From Curvibacter soli (GTDB lineage: Bacteria > Pseudomonadota > Gammaproteobacteria > Burkholderiales > Burkholderiaceae_C), in the NCBI RefSeq assembly GCF_029211125.1, contig NZ_JARGEN010000026.1:1-64000 (forward strand): a stretch of DNA of 64,000 nt, read 5' to 3'. The notes below the pieces were generated by a model. The model was given only the letters and a program-made list of their open reading frames with translations, was not told the origin of the DNA and did not search any database. Positions 40,835-51,179 of the stretch are shown piece by piece. The number at the start of each line of letters is the position of its first letter. Position 1 is the first letter of the stretch. The translations under genes were made by a program, and so were the position numbers.

Positions 40835-41417
40835 AGCCTCCTGGGCCGGCGGCTGGTATGGCGGCGCGCAACGCGCGCCGTCGCCCAATTTCGGCCCACG
40901 CCCGGCGCATGTCCCGGTCGACCTGATCGTCATCCATTCGATCAGCTTGCCGCCCGGCGTCTATGGCGGCGATGCGGTGCTCCAACTGTTCGCCAATTCG
41001 CTGGACTGGAACGCGCACCCTTACTTCCAGCAGATCCGCGGGCTGCAGGTATCGGCGCACTTCTTCATCCGGCGCGACGGCGCGCTATGGCAGTTCGTGG
41101 ACTGCGACGCACGCGCCTGGCACGCGGGCCGCTCGCATTACCGCGGGCGCGACAACTGCAACGACGACTCCATCGGCATCGAGCTCGAGGGCCTGGAGGG
41201 CGACACGTTCGAGCCCGCGCAGTACAGGACGCTGGCCGTGCTCTGCCAGGCGATCGCCGCACGCTACCCCATCCTGGATATCGCGGGCCACGAGCACATC
41301 GCGCCACACCGCAAATACGACCCGGGAACAGGCTTCGACTGGCCGCGCCTGCAGGCCCTGCTGGGATGGGATGCCACGCGCTTCCCCCCCGCGCCACGGC
41401 CTGCGTCGAGCACCTGA
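40812..41417 (+). CDS. ampD: 1,6-anhydro-N-acetylmuramyl-L-alanine amidase AmpD
   Basis: AmpD cleaves the peptide from anhydro-muropeptides during cytoplasmic wall recycling. The 201-residue protein has the amidase_2 zinc residues: His in LIVIHSISLPPG, His and Asp in HEHIAPHRKYDPG, and the NDDSIGIELEG block. No signal peptide is present, as expected for AmpD rather than AmiD. Its start lies inside pilR. With mpl in the same window, two wall recycling enzymes are encoded. Confidence 0.93.
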
Positions 41418-41573
41418 ATATTTTTTCACCCCTCGATTGCGCGCGTTTTTCCGCCATACCGCAGCAAACATGCGTCCGGTGAGGCAATATGGCTTGCAAC
41501 CGCGCGCGGGCATTGGCGCCATTCCCGCAAACCATGGTGGCGCGAGGGCCTCGGGGGGGCCTGGGAAAAGGTG

Positions 41574-41590
41574 TGAAACACAAGGTTTCA
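41574..41590 (+). promoter_or_regulatory. Inverted repeat upstream of the nrd promoter
   Basis: TGAAAC-N5-GTTTCA, perfect 6-bp arms, lies 25 bases upstream of the first NrdR box. It may be an operator for a second regulator. The rest of 41418-41573 has no feature I can name. Confidence 0.3.
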
Positions 41591-41614
41591 AAATCACGTC
41601 CATAAGGCGCCGGT

Positions 41615-41662
41615 ACACTACAGGTAGTGTCTTGAATTCACCCGACACCCTAGATATAGTGT
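41615..41662 (+). promoter_or_regulatory. nrdA promoter with two NrdR boxes
   Basis: Box 1 (41615-41630) is a perfect palindrome with arms ACACTAC / GTAGTGT around AG; box 2 (41647-41662) ends TAGATATAGTGT. They start 32 bp apart, three helical turns, as in known NrdR pairs. A promoter fits between them: -35 TTGAAT (41632-41637), 17-bp spacer, -10 TATAGT (41655-41660), so box 2 covers the -10 and NrdR would block transcription when dATP is high. The leader to nrdA is about 100 bases. Confidence 0.85.
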
Positions 41663-41765
41663 GCTGCGACTGAAACACAAACCGCTCCGCGGCGCCCGAA
41701 TCCTTCGCAGACACCCCTCGCAGGCCGGTCTGCGTATCCCCAAAAACATCGCAAGAGGAATGCCC

Positions 41766-44708
41766 ATGCAAATCGTCTCGAACACTCCATCTGCACCCAT
41801 CGCTGGCTACCCCACCGCCCCCGCCGTACGCACGGGCGAGCAGCCGACCAGCGACTCGCTGGCGCACTACCAGATCATCCGCCGCAACGGAGCCGTGGTC
41901 CCGTTCGAGCCGCAGAAAATCGCCGTGGCCATGATGAAGGCATTCTTGGCCGTGCATGGCACGCAGGGCGCCGCATCGGCCAGCGTGCGCGAGGTGGTGG
42001 ACAGCCTCACGCAGAACGTCGCGCGCGCGCTGGTGCGCTCACGCCCGGGGGGCGGGACGTTCCACATCGAGGACGTGCAGGACCATGTCGAACTGGGCCT
42101 GATGCGCGGCGGCCACCACGAGGTGGCGCGCGCCTATGTGCTTTACCGCGAACGCCGGGCCCAGGAACGCGCCCGCCAGGGCGTACAGGAAGCGGCGGCG
42201 ACGCCTGCGCTGCACGTAATCGACGGCGGCCAGCGGGTGCCGCTCGATACCGCGAACCTGCAGCAGTTGATCGAGACCGCCTGCGCGGGCCTGAGCGCGG
42301 ACGTCAAGCCCGCGCCGGTGCTGGCCGAGACGATGCGCAACCTGTACGACGGCGTGCCCATCGAGGAGGTCTACAAGGCCTCCATCCTGGCGGCGCGCAC
42401 CCTGATCGAGAAAGACCCCGACTACACCTACGCCACTGCACGCCTGCTGCTGCACACCATCGCCAAAGAGGTGCTGGGCCGCGAGGTCACCCCCTCGGAG
42501 ATGGCCGAGGGTTATGCAGACTACTTCCCCCGCTTCATCAAGAAGGGCGTGGACAACGAACTGCTCGACGAACGCCTGCTGCAGTACGACCTGCCGCGCC
42601 TGGCCGGCGCGCTGAAGGCCGAGCGCGACCTGCAGTTCGACTACCTCGGCCTGCAGACGCTGTACGACCGCTACTTCCTGCACGTCAAGAAGACCCGCAT
42701 CGAGCTACCGCAGGCATTCTTCATGCGCGTGGCCATGGGCCTGGCGCTGAACGAGATCGATCGCGAAGCGCGCTCCATCGAGTTCTACGAAGTACTGTCG
42801 TCGTTCGACTTCATGTCTTCCACGCCCACGCTGTTCAACAGCGGCACGCTGCGCTCGCAGCTCTCGAGCTGCTACCTGACCACGGTGCCCGACGACCTGG
42901 ACGGCATCTACGAATCGATCAAGGAGAACGCCTTGCTGTCCAAGTTCGCCGGCGGCCTTGGCAACGACTGGACGCGGGTGCGCGCACTCGGCAGCCATAT
43001 CAAGGGCACCAACGGCGAATCGCAGGGCGTGGTGCCGTTCCTCAAGGTGGTGAACGACACGGCGGTGGCGGTAAACCAGGGCGGCAAGCGCAAGGGCGCG
43101 GTCTGCACCTACCTCGAAACCTGGCACCTCGACATCGAAGAATTTCTGGAGCTGCGCAAGAACACCGGCGACGACCGCCGCCGCACCCACGACATGAACA
43201 CGGCCAACTGGATTCCCGACCTGTTCATGCGCCGCGTAATGGAAAAGGGCAACTGGACGCTGTTCTCGCCGTCGAACGTGCCTGACCTGCACGACAAGTT
43301 CGGCGCCGACTTCGAAGCCGCTTACGTCGCCTATGAAGAAAAGGCGGCCCGCGGCGAGATCAAGCCGAGCAAGACCATGCCCGCGACCGACCTGTGGCGC
43401 AAGATGCTATCGATGCTGTTCGAAACGGGGCATCCCTGGGTCACGTTCAAGGATGCATGCAACATCCGCTCCCCGCAGCAGCATGTCGGCGTGGTGCATT
43501 CGTCCAATCTCTGCACCGAGATCACGCTCAACACCAGCGACACCGAAACCGCAGTCTGCAACCTCGGCTCGGTCAACCTGCGCCAGCACCTGAAGGACGG
43601 GAGCATCGACCACGCCAAGCTCAAGAAGACCATCGCCACCGCGATGCGCATGCTCGACAACGTGATCGACATCAACTACTACGCGGTCAAGAAAGCGCGC
43701 GACTCCAACATGCGCCACCGCCCCGTGGGCCTGGGCCTGATGGCGTTCCAGGATAGCTTGTACGAGCTGCGCATTCCCTATGCCTCGCAGGAAGCGGTGG
43801 AGTTCGCCGACCAGTCGATGGAAGCGATCTGCTACTACGCCTACTGGGCCTCCACCGATCTGGCCGCCGAGCGCGGACGCTACTCGAGCTACCGCGGCTC
43901 GCTGTGGGACCGCGGGCTGCTGCCGCTGGACACGCTGGACCTGCTGGCACAGGCGCGCGGCAACGCCGACTATGTGCAGGTGGACCGTTCGTCCACGCTC
44001 GACTGGGACGCCCTGCGCAAGAAGATCGCCGCCAACGGCATGCGCAACTCCAACTGCGTGGCCATTGCGCCGACCGCCACCATCTCCAACATCGTGGGCG
44101 TGGACGCTTCCATCGAGCCCTGTTTCGGCAATCTGTCGGTCAAGTCCAACCTGTCGGGCGAATTCACCGTCATCAACGGCTACCTCGTGCGCGACCTCAA
44201 GCGCCTCGGGCTGTGGGACGAGGTCATGGTCATGGACCTCAAGCACTTCGACGGTTCGCTGCGCCCCATCGACCGCGTGCCGCAGGAAGTGAAGGCGCTC
44301 TACGCCACGGCTTTCGAGGTCGAGCCGGCCTGGCTGGTGGAGGCCGCCGCGCGGCGGCAGAAATGGATCGACCAGGCCCAGTCGCTCAACATCTACATGG
44401 CCGGCGCATCGGGCAAGAAGCTCGACGACACCTACAAGCTCGCGTGGCTGCGCGGCCTGAAGACAACCTACTACCTGCGCACCGTGGGTGCCACGCACGC
44501 GGAGAAATCCACCGTGGCAGCGGGCCGCATGAACGCAGTCTCATCCGGCAGCGAACCGCAAGGCAGCCATGCGAAAGCACAGCCCCCCCAGCCCCACAGC
44601 GCCATGGAGGCCGCAGCCGCGGCAGCCCGCGCACAGGCCGATGCAGTGCCTGCAACTGACATCAAGTTCTGCGCCATCGACGACCCAACCTGCGAAGCAT
44701 GTCAGTGA
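41766..44708 (+). CDS. nrdA: Class Ia ribonucleotide reductase alpha subunit NrdA
   Basis: NrdA reduces ribonucleoside diphosphates. The 980-residue protein has an N-terminal ATP-cone (about 35-130) for dATP/ATP control, active-site Cys369 (SSCYLTTV), Cys583 (SNLCTEI) and Cys598 (AVCNLGS), and the C-terminal shuttle pair Cys976/Cys979 (CEACQ). It is longer than the E. coli enzyme because of an extended N-terminus and an Ala/Pro-rich linker before the tail. GAGGA lies six bases before the ATG at 41766. Confidence 0.97.
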   Translation: MQIVSNTPSAPIAGYPTAPAVRTGEQPTSDSLAHYQIIRRNGAVVPFEPQKIAVAMMKAFLAVHGTQGAASASVREVVDSLTQNVARALVRSRPGGGTFHIEDVQDHVELGLMRGGHHEVARAYVLYRERRAQERARQGVQEAAATPALHVIDGGQRVPLDTANLQQLIETACAGLSADVKPAPVLAETMRNLYDGVPIEEVYKASILAARTLIEKDPDYTYATARLLLHTIAKEVLGREVTPSEMAEGYADYFPRFIKKGVDNELLDERLLQYDLPRLAGALKAERDLQFDYLGLQTLYDRYFLHVKKTRIELPQAFFMRVAMGLALNEIDREARSIEFYEVLSSFDFMSSTPTLFNSGTLRSQLSSCYLTTVPDDLDGIYESIKENALLSKFAGGLGNDWTRVRALGSHIKGTNGESQGVVPFLKVVNDTAVAVNQGGKRKGAVCTYLETWHLDIEEFLELRKNTGDDRRRTHDMNTANWIPDLFMRRVMEKGNWTLFSPSNVPDLHDKFGADFEAAYVAYEEKAARGEIKPSKTMPATDLWRKMLSMLFETGHPWVTFKDACNIRSPQQHVGVVHSSNLCTEITLNTSDTETAVCNLGSVNLRQHLKDGSIDHAKLKKTIATAMRMLDNVIDINYYAVKKARDSNMRHRPVGLGLMAFQDSLYELRIPYASQEAVEFADQSMEAICYYAYWASTDLAAERGRYSSYRGSLWDRGLLPLDTLDLLAQARGNADYVQVDRSSTLDWDALRKKIAANGMRNSNCVAIAPTATISNIVGVDASIEPCFGNLSVKSNLSGEFTVINGYLVRDLKRLGLWDEVMVMDLKHFDGSLRPIDRVPQEVKALYATAFEVEPAWLVEAAARRQKWIDQAQSLNIYMAGASGKKLDDTYKLAWLRGLKTTYYLRTVGATHAEKSTVAAGRMNAVSSGSEPQGSHAKAQPPQPHSAMEAAAAAARAQADAVPATDIKFCAIDDPTCEACQ

Positions 44709-44787
44709 TGCATTGCGCGGTGCCGCATGCATGCGACATACGCGATGCTGATGAACAACAAATTACGGCAGCGGTACGCGGCAAACC

Positions 44788-44816
44788 TTTCCATTTCGCA
44801 CCTCTGCTTTCATAAT
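44788..44816 (+). promoter_or_regulatory. Possible internal promoter for nrdB
   Basis: In the 126-base nrdA-nrdB gap, TTTCCA (44788-44793), a 17-bp spacer and CATAAT (44811-44816) could drive nrdB separately. Both hexamers are only 4-5 of 6 matches. No NrdR box is seen here. Confidence 0.3.
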
Positions 44817-44834
44817 CCGCGCATTGGAAAACTT

Positions 44835-46028
44835 ATGTTGACCTGGGACGAAGAAGTCAAACCCTCACCGCAAACTCCGATGCATGGCGGCCTGACCGGC
44901 AGCTATCCGGCGGACTCGCCGTCTCTTTCTCCCCCTCTCTCCGCATTGCTGCCCACGGCATCCACCGTGCCCAGTGCCTCCACGCACACAGCGCCTGCCA
45001 CCACCCAGCACCGCCGCGTGAATGCCGCCGACAAGCGCATCATCAACGGCCAGACCGACGTCAACCAGTTGGTGCCTTTCAAGTACAAGTGGGCCTGGGA
45101 AAAATACCTTGCCACCTGTGCCAACCACTGGATGCCACAGGAGGTGAACATGACGCGCGACATCGCGTTGTGGAAGGACCCGAACGGCCTGACCGAAGAC
45201 GAGCGGCGCATCGTCAAGCGCAACCTCGGCTTCTTCGTCACGGCCGACTCACTGGCCGCCAACAACATCGTGCTGGGCACCTACCGCCATATCACGGCGC
45301 CGGAATGCCGCCAGTTCCTGCTGCGCCAGGCATTCGAGGAAGCCATCCATACTCACGCCTACCAGTACATCGTGGAGTCGCTGGGCCTAGATGAAAGCGA
45401 AATCTTCAACGCCTACAACGAAATCCAGTCGATCCGCGACAAGGACGAGTTCCTGATTCCGTTCATCGGCGCCATCATGGATCCAGGCTTCAAGACCGGC
45501 ACTCCCGAGGCCGACCAGACGCTGCTCAAGTCGCTGATCGTGTTCGCGTGCCTCATGGAAGGGCTGTTCTTCTACGTCGGCTTCACGCAGATCCTGGCGC
45601 TCGGCCGGCAAAACAAGATGACCGGCGCGGCGGAGCAGTACCAGTACATCCTGCGCGACGAGTCGATGCATTGCAACTTCGGCATCGACCTGATCAACCA
45701 GATCAAGCTCGAGAATCCGCACCTGTGGACGGCGGAGTTCAAGGCCGATATCAAGGCGCTTTTCACCAAGGCTGTCGAGCTTGAATACCGCTATGCCGAA
45801 GACACCATGCCGCGCGGCGTGCTGGGCATGAATGCCTCCATGTTCAAGGGCTATCTGCGTTACATCGCCAACCGGCGTGCCACGCAGATCGGCTTGGAAG
45901 CGCTTTACCCCAACGAGGAAAACCCATTCCCGTGGATGAGCGAGATGATCGATCTGAAGAAAGAGCGCAACTTTTTCGAAACCCGGGTGATTGAATACCA
46001 GTCGGGTGGTGCGCTTTCATGGGACTGA
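44835..46028 (+). CDS. nrdB: Class Ia ribonucleotide reductase beta subunit NrdB
   Basis: NrdB carries the diiron-tyrosyl radical. The 397-residue protein has an unusual Ser/Pro/Thr-rich N-terminal stretch (about 8-60), then [29 protein letters not shown] with the radical Tyr176, and the ligand helix [15 protein letters not shown]. The radical tyrosine is present, so this is not the Phe type found in chlamydiae. The C-terminus ends in GGALSWD, the segment that docks to NrdA. The ATG at 44835 gives LTWDEEV. Confidence 0.95.
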   Translation: MLTWDEEVKPSPQTPMHGGLTGSYPADSPSLSPPLSALLPTASTVPSASTHTAPATTQHRRVNAADKRIINGQTDVNQLVPFKYKWAWEKYLATCANHWMPQEVNMTRDIALWKDPNGLTEDERRIVKRNLGFFVTADSLAANNIVLGTYRHITAPECRQFLLRQAFEEAIHTHAYQYIVESLGLDESEIFNAYNEIQSIRDKDEFLIPFIGAIMDPGFKTGTPEADQTLLKSLIVFACLMEGLFFYVGFTQILALGRQNKMTGAAEQYQYILRDESMHCNFGIDLINQIKLENPHLWTAEFKADIKALFTKAVELEYRYAEDTMPRGVLGMNASMFKGYLRYIANRRATQIGLEALYPNEENPFPWMSEMIDLKKERNFFETRVIEYQSGGALSWD

Positions 46029-46116
46029 CCCGCTGGCCCGGCATCTCATGATTTCTTCTATCGCGCCCTTTGCCGATTGCGTCGCAGAACGCAAGGCCCA
46101 AGGGCGTTACCGTGTT

Positions 46117-46147
46117 CATGGCGCTGGAGCCCGGCTCCAACGCCATG
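46117..46147. repeat. Perfect-looking 31-bp inverted repeat between nrdB and the H1-like gene
   Basis: CATGGCG, one base, TGGAGC, a CCG centre, GCTCCA, one base, CGCCATG. It has no T-run, so it is more likely an operator or RNA stem than a terminator. It is in the 180-base nrdB to H1-like gap, in which I see nothing else except the ribosome binding site. Confidence 0.45.
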
Positions 46148-46208
46148 GATCGCTTCATGCCCCCAACAGGCTTGAAGTGCTCTTTGCAATTTGATCAAGG
46201 AGAAAATG

Positions 46209-46634
<426 letters not shown>

Positions 46635-46656
46635 GGTCCACGCGTTCATCGCATCC

Positions 46657-46683
46657 AGCCCGGCCTGCGTGCCGGGCTTTTTT
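46657..46683 (+). terminator. Rho-independent terminator of the H1-like gene
   Basis: Stem AGCCCGGC / GCCGGGCT with loop CTGCGT, followed by TTTTTT. It lies between the H1-like gene and the convergent PfkB gene. Confidence 0.93.
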
Positions 46684-46711
46684 ATGCGCCGGAGCCCGCA
46701 TGCGCACTGGA

Positions 46712-47608
46712 TCAACCGGGAGTGAAGTCAAGGGTGTAGTTTTGCGGACCGCGCTGCGCGATCTTCAAGGCACCCACGCGGCCGCCCAATTGCGCGCAGC
46801 GCGCCAAATCCCAACCACGCTCCAACCCAAAGAGCAATGCGCCCCGCCATGCGTCGCCACACCCCGTAGGGTCGACCACGGCCTCGGCGCGGGTGGGCGG
46901 CACGCGGGTTTTCTGGCCGCCAACCCACACCTCGCTGCCTTCGCCGCCCAGAGTGATGACCAGGCCGTCGACGCGGCGTGAAATCTCTGCCGGGCCCCAG
47001 CCGGTGCGCTCGCTCAGCATCTTGCCCTCGTAGTCGTTGACAGTGACCCAGTGCGCAAGATCGATGAAATGCGCCAGTTCGCGACCATCGAACATCGGCA
47101 GGCCCTGGCCCGGGTCGAACACGAATGGAATGGCGGCAGCGCGGAACTGCTCGGCATGCCGCAGCATGGCGTCGCGCCCGTCCGGCGCGATGATGCCGAG
47201 CTTGATGTCGCTGCGCGGCACGATGGGCGTCTCATGCGCCTGCATCATGGCGCCGGGGTGGAACGCGGTGATCTGGTTGTTGTCGCGGTCCGTCATGATC
47301 ATCGCCTGGGCCGTGTAGGCCCCCTCCACGGTGCGCACGTACTCCGTGCTGATGCCCTGCGCCTGCAGGCGCGCCACATAGTCCGCGCCATCGACGCCAA
47401 CGGTAGCCATGGGCAACGGCGCACCGCCGAGCTGGCGCAGGCTGTAGGCGATGTTGCCGGCACAGCCGCCGAAATCGCGGCGCAGACCGGGCACAAGAAA
47501 CGACACGTTCAGGATGTGCAACTGGCCCGGCAGTATCTGCTCGGCAAAACGCCCCTCGAAGGTCATGATGGTGTCGAAGGCAAGAGAACCGCAGATGATG
47601 GCTGCCAT
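46712..47608 (-). CDS. PfkB family carbohydrate/adenosine kinase
   Basis: The 298-residue kinase has the PfkB N-terminal block (RRDFGGCAGNIAYSLRQLGG, about 42-61) and the C-terminal signature DPTGCGDAWRGALLFGL with the catalytic Asp. Proteins of this branch are annotated adenosine kinase in relatives; the sugar or nucleoside used cannot be deduced. It is the last gene of the acc-prmA series, 42 bases downstream of the DUF3426 gene. Confidence 0.85.
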   Translation of the reverse strand: MAAIICGSLAFDTIMTFEGRFAEQILPGQLHILNVSFLVPGLRRDFGGCAGNIAYSLRQLGGAPLPMATVGVDGADYVARLQAQGISTEYVRTVEGAYTAQAMIMTDRDNNQITAFHPGAMMQAHETPIVPRSDIKLGIIAPDGRDAMLRHAEQFRAAAIPFVFDPGQGLPMFDGRELAHFIDLAHWVTVNDYEGKMLSERTGWGPAEISRRVDGLVITLGGEGSEVWVGGQKTRVPPTRAEAVVDPTGCGDAWRGALLFGLERGWDLARCAQLGGRVGALKIAQRGPQNYTLDFTPG

Positions 47609-47650
47609 GGCAGGAAGAAGGATATGTGGAAGGGAAGGCCGCGCGGGGCC

Positions 47651-48772
47651 TCACGGATAGAAGGCCAGCAGACGGTATCCCGCCACGCGGGGCGGGCTGC
47701 TGGCGGGCGACGCTGCAATGCGCAACGCCACCGTCGCGCTCCATTCGCCGCCGGGCGACAAGACGGCGGGCGCATTCAAATCCTGGGGACGCAGCACGCG
47801 CCGCAATACGGGCTGGTCCTGTGCGTCGGTCAGGGTCAGCTCCACGGACGGTGTGGCCAGCGGCAAGACTGCCGTGTTCTTGAGTGCCACCGCCAGTTGG
47901 TAGGCATCGCCACGCAGTTTGCTGAATGAGGAGCTGTCGATCACCATGGCATCGATCTGCCGGAACGGCGCAATGCTGCATTCCAGGGGCCGGCACAGCG
48001 CTGCCAGCAACGGCTGCAGGCGCGGCTGCCATGCGGCCAGCCGGTCGCGCTCCTGCACACCGACCTGTGCCGCCAGCCCCGCGAGCAGCACGATGAATAC
48101 CGTACCCAAGCCCAGCCGCACCAGCGGACGCCGCCAGAAGACTCTGCGGCGCGCGGCACGCATGAACGATACATCGGCGGCCTCTGCATCCATGTCGGCA
48201 TCCATGCCATCCTGGCTTGCATGGCGCGGAGATGCCGTTGCCGACTTCGGCATGACCGGCGGCTCCTGCACCGCGAGGCCATCGCCGCCAATCTGGCTCC
48301 GCGGCGAGGGAAACGCCGACCCATCGTCGAGCAGCGCCAGTTCGTCCGTGCCGGCAGAGGCATCAGGCTTGGGGGGTGAAAAAGGTGCAGCCGGCGCCGT
48401 GGCGAGCAGGGCAAAGGCCGCCTCACCGCCTACCTTTTCTTCAGCAGCAGCGGGCGCCGGAGCCGATGGAATCGCCGCAGGCGCGGGCACCCGCACGACG
48501 GACCCGACACCCGAGACAGTCTCCTCGCCAGCGGACCGCAAGAACCGGGGAATCTCTGCGGACGGAGTGCTTGCAGGCGCAGCCACCGGAGGCGCGGCAG
48601 GCGCCGACGCCGGTGGCAGCACTGGCGCGGGCGGCATTGACTGCAGATGCGTCGAGGCGTCGAACACCTCCGCGCATCGTCCGCAGCGTACCCATCCTTC
48701 GGATATCCGAAGCTGGTCTGGAACGACTTTGAACATCGTCCGACAGGCGGGGCAACGGGTGATCTGGCTCAT
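47651..48772 (-). CDS. Zinc-ribbon / DUF3426 membrane protein
   Basis: The 373-residue protein has an N-terminal MJ0042-type zinc ribbon (Cys7, Cys10, Cys30, Cys33; CPACRTMFKV and VRCGRCAEVFDA), a long Pro/Ala-rich low-complexity linker, one membrane helix (about 222-245) and a C-terminal DUF3426 domain with LKNTAVLPLATPSVELTLTDAQDQPVLRR. Function is not known. It usually follows prmA, as here. ATG at 48772 places the ribbon at the N-terminus; ATGs upstream add 12 residues. Confidence 0.85.
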   Translation of the reverse strand: MSQITRCPACRTMFKVVPDQLRISEGWVRCGRCAEVFDASTHLQSMPPAPVLPPASAPAAPPVAAPASTPSAEIPRFLRSAGEETVSGVGSVVRVPAPAAIPSAPAPAAAEEKVGGEAAFALLATAPAAPFSPPKPDASAGTDELALLDDGSAFPSPRSQIGGDGLAVQEPPVMPKSATASPRHASQDGMDADMDAEAADVSFMRAARRRVFWRRPLVRLGLGTVFIVLLAGLAAQVGVQERDRLAAWQPRLQPLLAALCRPLECSIAPFRQIDAMVIDSSSFSKLRGDAYQLAVALKNTAVLPLATPSVELTLTDAQDQPVLRRVLRPQDLNAPAVLSPGGEWSATVALRIAASPASSPPRVAGYRLLAFYP

Positions 48773-48808
48773 CTGTGCACGATTGTAGGGGCCGCCCATG
48801 CCCCCCAT

Positions 48809-49711
48809 TCATGCGCCGCCGGGGTGAGTGGCTGTCATCAGGATCCAGCCGTCTTCGCTGTCCGCGACACCCAGCGCGAGGTATGGCGCGTAGGCGTCTC
48901 GCAGTTCGTCAGCCTGCCGCTCCAGGATGCCCGCCAGCACGAGATGCCCGCCCGGCGCGACATGCGCGCACAACAGCGGCGCCAGCACCTTGAGCGGCGT
49001 GGCCAGAATGTTGGCCAGCACGGTCTGGTAGACGCCATCCGCGCGCTCGGGCGGGCCGGCGGCGATAGGGACGCCGTTGGCCTGCGCGTTCCGCACCGCG
49101 GTCTCCACCGCAGCGGGGTCGATGTCCACGGCATCCACCGCTGCCGCGCCGCACTTGGCGGCGCCGATGGCCAGGATGCCCGAGCCGCAGCCGTAGTCCA
49201 GCACGCGGCCCAGCGCGGCACCCGTGCCGCCCTGGCGGGCGATCCAGCGCAGGCACATGCGCGTGGTCGGATGGGTCCCGGTGCCGAACGCCAGCCCCGG
49301 ATCAAGCCGGATCGACTGGCGTGCCTGCATGGGCAATTCGTGCCAAGTCGGGACGATCCAGAACTCCGGCGTCACCTCCACCGGCGCGAACTGCGATTGC
49401 GTGAGCCGCACCCAATCCTCATCGGGCACCGGGGCCATGGCAAGCACGCGGCACTCCGCGAAGAAATCCTGCGCCTGCAGCAGCAGGCTGGCGTCGCGTG
49501 CCGCGGCCTCGGCGGTGAACAGCGCCACGACGCGCGAGCGCTGCCAGCCCTCGCGCGGCGGCGGCAGGCCGGGCTCGCCAAACAGCGCCTGTTCGGCATC
49601 GGTCTGCGCGTCGGCATCTTCCACGCTGATGGACAGCGCACCCAGGGCTTCGAGCGCGTCGCACAACGCCTCGATGCGCTCCTCCGGTGCCAGCAGGCTC
49701 AGTTCATGCAT
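48809..49711 (-). CDS. prmA: Ribosomal protein L11 methyltransferase PrmA
   Basis: PrmA trimethylates several amino groups of L11. The 300-residue protein has the N-terminal L11-binding domain and a SAM domain with LDPGLAFGTGTHPTTRMCL, VLDYGCGSGILAIGAAKCGA and the VLANILATPL motif. It lies 9 bases after accC, in the order accB-accC-prmA seen in many betaproteobacteria. Confidence 0.95.
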   Translation of the reverse strand: MHELSLLAPEERIEALCDALEALGALSISVEDADAQTDAEQALFGEPGLPPPREGWQRSRVVALFTAEAAARDASLLLQAQDFFAECRVLAMAPVPDEDWVRLTQSQFAPVEVTPEFWIVPTWHELPMQARQSIRLDPGLAFGTGTHPTTRMCLRWIARQGGTGAALGRVLDYGCGSGILAIGAAKCGAAAVDAVDIDPAAVETAVRNAQANGVPIAAGPPERADGVYQTVLANILATPLKVLAPLLCAHVAPGGHLVLAGILERQADELRDAYAPYLALGVADSEDGWILMTATHPGGA

Positions 49712-49720
49712 GGCGCGGCG

Positions 49721-51070
49721 TCAACGCTGGCGCTGGGCCAGCCATTCCTCGAGGTAGTGGATGTTGGTGCCGCCGTCGTTGAACTTGGCGTCCACCATCA
49801 GTTCCCGGTGCAGGGGAATGTTGGTGTTGATGCCCTCGATCACCGTTTCGGACAGCGCCGTGCGCATGCGCGCCAGCGCCTGCTCGCGCGTATCCCCATG
49901 CACAATGATCTTGCCGACCATCGAGTCGTAGTTGGGCGGCACGAAGTAGTTGGTATAGATATGCGTGTCCACCCGCACGCCCGGCCCGCCCGGCGAATGC
50001 CAGGTGGTGACGCGCCCCGGCGACGGGGTGAACTTGTAAGGATCCTCTGCATTCACGCGGCACTCGATGGCATGCCCGCGGATCTGGATCTGACGCTGGG
50101 TGAAAGGCAGTTTCTCGCCCGCGGCCACCATGATCTGAGTGCGCACGATGTCCACGCCGGTGATCCACTCGGTCACCGGGTGCTCGACCTGCACGCGCGT
50201 GTTCATCTCGATGAAATAGAACTCGCCATTCTCGTACAGGAACTCGAACGTGCCCGCGCCGCGGTAGCCGATCTTCTTGCATGCGGCCACGCAGCGTTCG
50301 CCGATTTTCTCGATCAGTTTGCGCGGGATGCCAGGCGCCGGTGCCTCTTCGATCACCTTCTGGTGGCGGCGCTGCATGGAGCAGTCGCGCTCGCCCAGGT
50401 ACACCGCGTTCCTGTACTTGTCCGCCAGTACCTGGATCTCGATGTGGCGCGGGTTCTGGAGGAACTTCTCCATGTACACCGCCGGGTTGCCGAATGCCGC
50501 GCCGGCCTCGGCCTTGGTCATCTGCACCGCGTTGACCAGCGCGGCCTCCGTGTGCACCACGCGCATGCCGCGCCCGCCGCCGCCGCCCGCCGCCTTCACG
50601 ATCACCGGGTAGCCGACGGATTTCGCGATGCGCCGGATCTGCGCCGGGTCGTCGGGCAGTTCGCCCTCGGAGCCCGGCACGCAGGGCACGCCGGCCTTGA
50701 TCATGGACTGCTTGGCCGACACCTTGTCGCCCATGATGCGGATCGACTCGGGCGTGGGGCCGATGAACTGGAAGCCGCTTTTCTCCACGCGCTCGGCAAA
50801 ATCCGCGTTTTCCGACAGGAAGCCGTAGCCCGGGTGGATGGCCTCGGCATCGGTCACTTCGGCAGCGGAGATGATGGCAGGCATGTTGAGATAGCTCTGC
50901 GCGGAAGGCGCGGGCCCGATGCACACAGCCTCCTCGGCGAGTTTCACGTACTTGGCCTCGCGGTCGGCCTCGGAATAGACCATCACCGCCTTCACGCCCA
51001 GTTCGCTGCAGGCGCGCTGGATGCGCAGAGCGATTTCGCCGCGATTGGCCACCAGGATCTTCTTAAACAT
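49721..51070 (-). CDS. accC: Biotin carboxylase subunit of acetyl-CoA carboxylase, AccC
   Basis: AccC carboxylates biotin on AccB with ATP and bicarbonate. The 449-residue protein starts [17 protein letters not shown], has the ATP-grasp Gly loop [13 protein letters not shown], the [14 protein letters not shown] block and [12 protein letters not shown]. Its first 11 codons and ribosome binding site (GAGG) are copied twice upstream in 109-bp tandem steps (mini-ORFs at 51063-51179 and 51172-51288). The ATG of accC overlaps the stop of the second mini-ORF (ATGTTTAA). The catalytic protein itself looks intact. Confidence 0.96.
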   Translation of the reverse strand: MFKKILVANRGEIALRIQRACSELGVKAVMVYSEADREAKYVKLAEEAVCIGPAPSAQSYLNMPAIISAAEVTDAEAIHPGYGFLSENADFAERVEKSGFQFIGPTPESIRIMGDKVSAKQSMIKAGVPCVPGSEGELPDDPAQIRRIAKSVGYPVIVKAAGGGGGRGMRVVHTEAALVNAVQMTKAEAGAAFGNPAVYMEKFLQNPRHIEIQVLADKYRNAVYLGERDCSMQRRHQKVIEEAPAPGIPRKLIEKIGERCVAACKKIGYRGAGTFEFLYENGEFYFIEMNTRVQVEHPVTEWITGVDIVRTQIMVAAGEKLPFTQRQIQIRGHAIECRVNAEDPYKFTPSPGRVTTWHSPGGPGVRVDTHIYTNYFVPPNYDSMVGKIIVHGDTREQALARMRTALSETVIEGINTNIPLHRELMVDAKFNDGGTNIHYLEEWLAQRQR

Positions 51071-51179
51071 GGGCCACCTCGCGGCTCATCGCCCACGCGC
51101 TGGCGCGCTCCAGCGCGATTTGCTTCGCCTTGCCTGCGGCAAGACCGCCGCGATTGGCCACCAGGATCTTCTTAAACAT
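51063..51179 (-). CDS. 38-codon mini-ORF duplicating the accC N-terminus (unit 2)
   Basis: The 38-residue frame begins [11 protein letters not shown], identical to accC, then runs on as [20 protein letters not shown] and ends SREVAHV. Its stop TAA overlaps the accC start (ATGTTTAA). GAGG lies six bases before the ATG, the same as for accC, so ribosomes would be expected to initiate here. Whether the peptide has a role or is simply a product of the duplication is unknown. Confidence 0.5.
   Translation of the reverse strand: MFKKILVANRGGLAAGKAKQIALERASAWAMSREVAHV

Noticed and set aside
46191-46208. TTG start six codons upstream of the H1-like ATG
   Set aside because: It would place the AAGGAG ribosome binding site inside the gene; the ATG at 46209 has ideal spacing.
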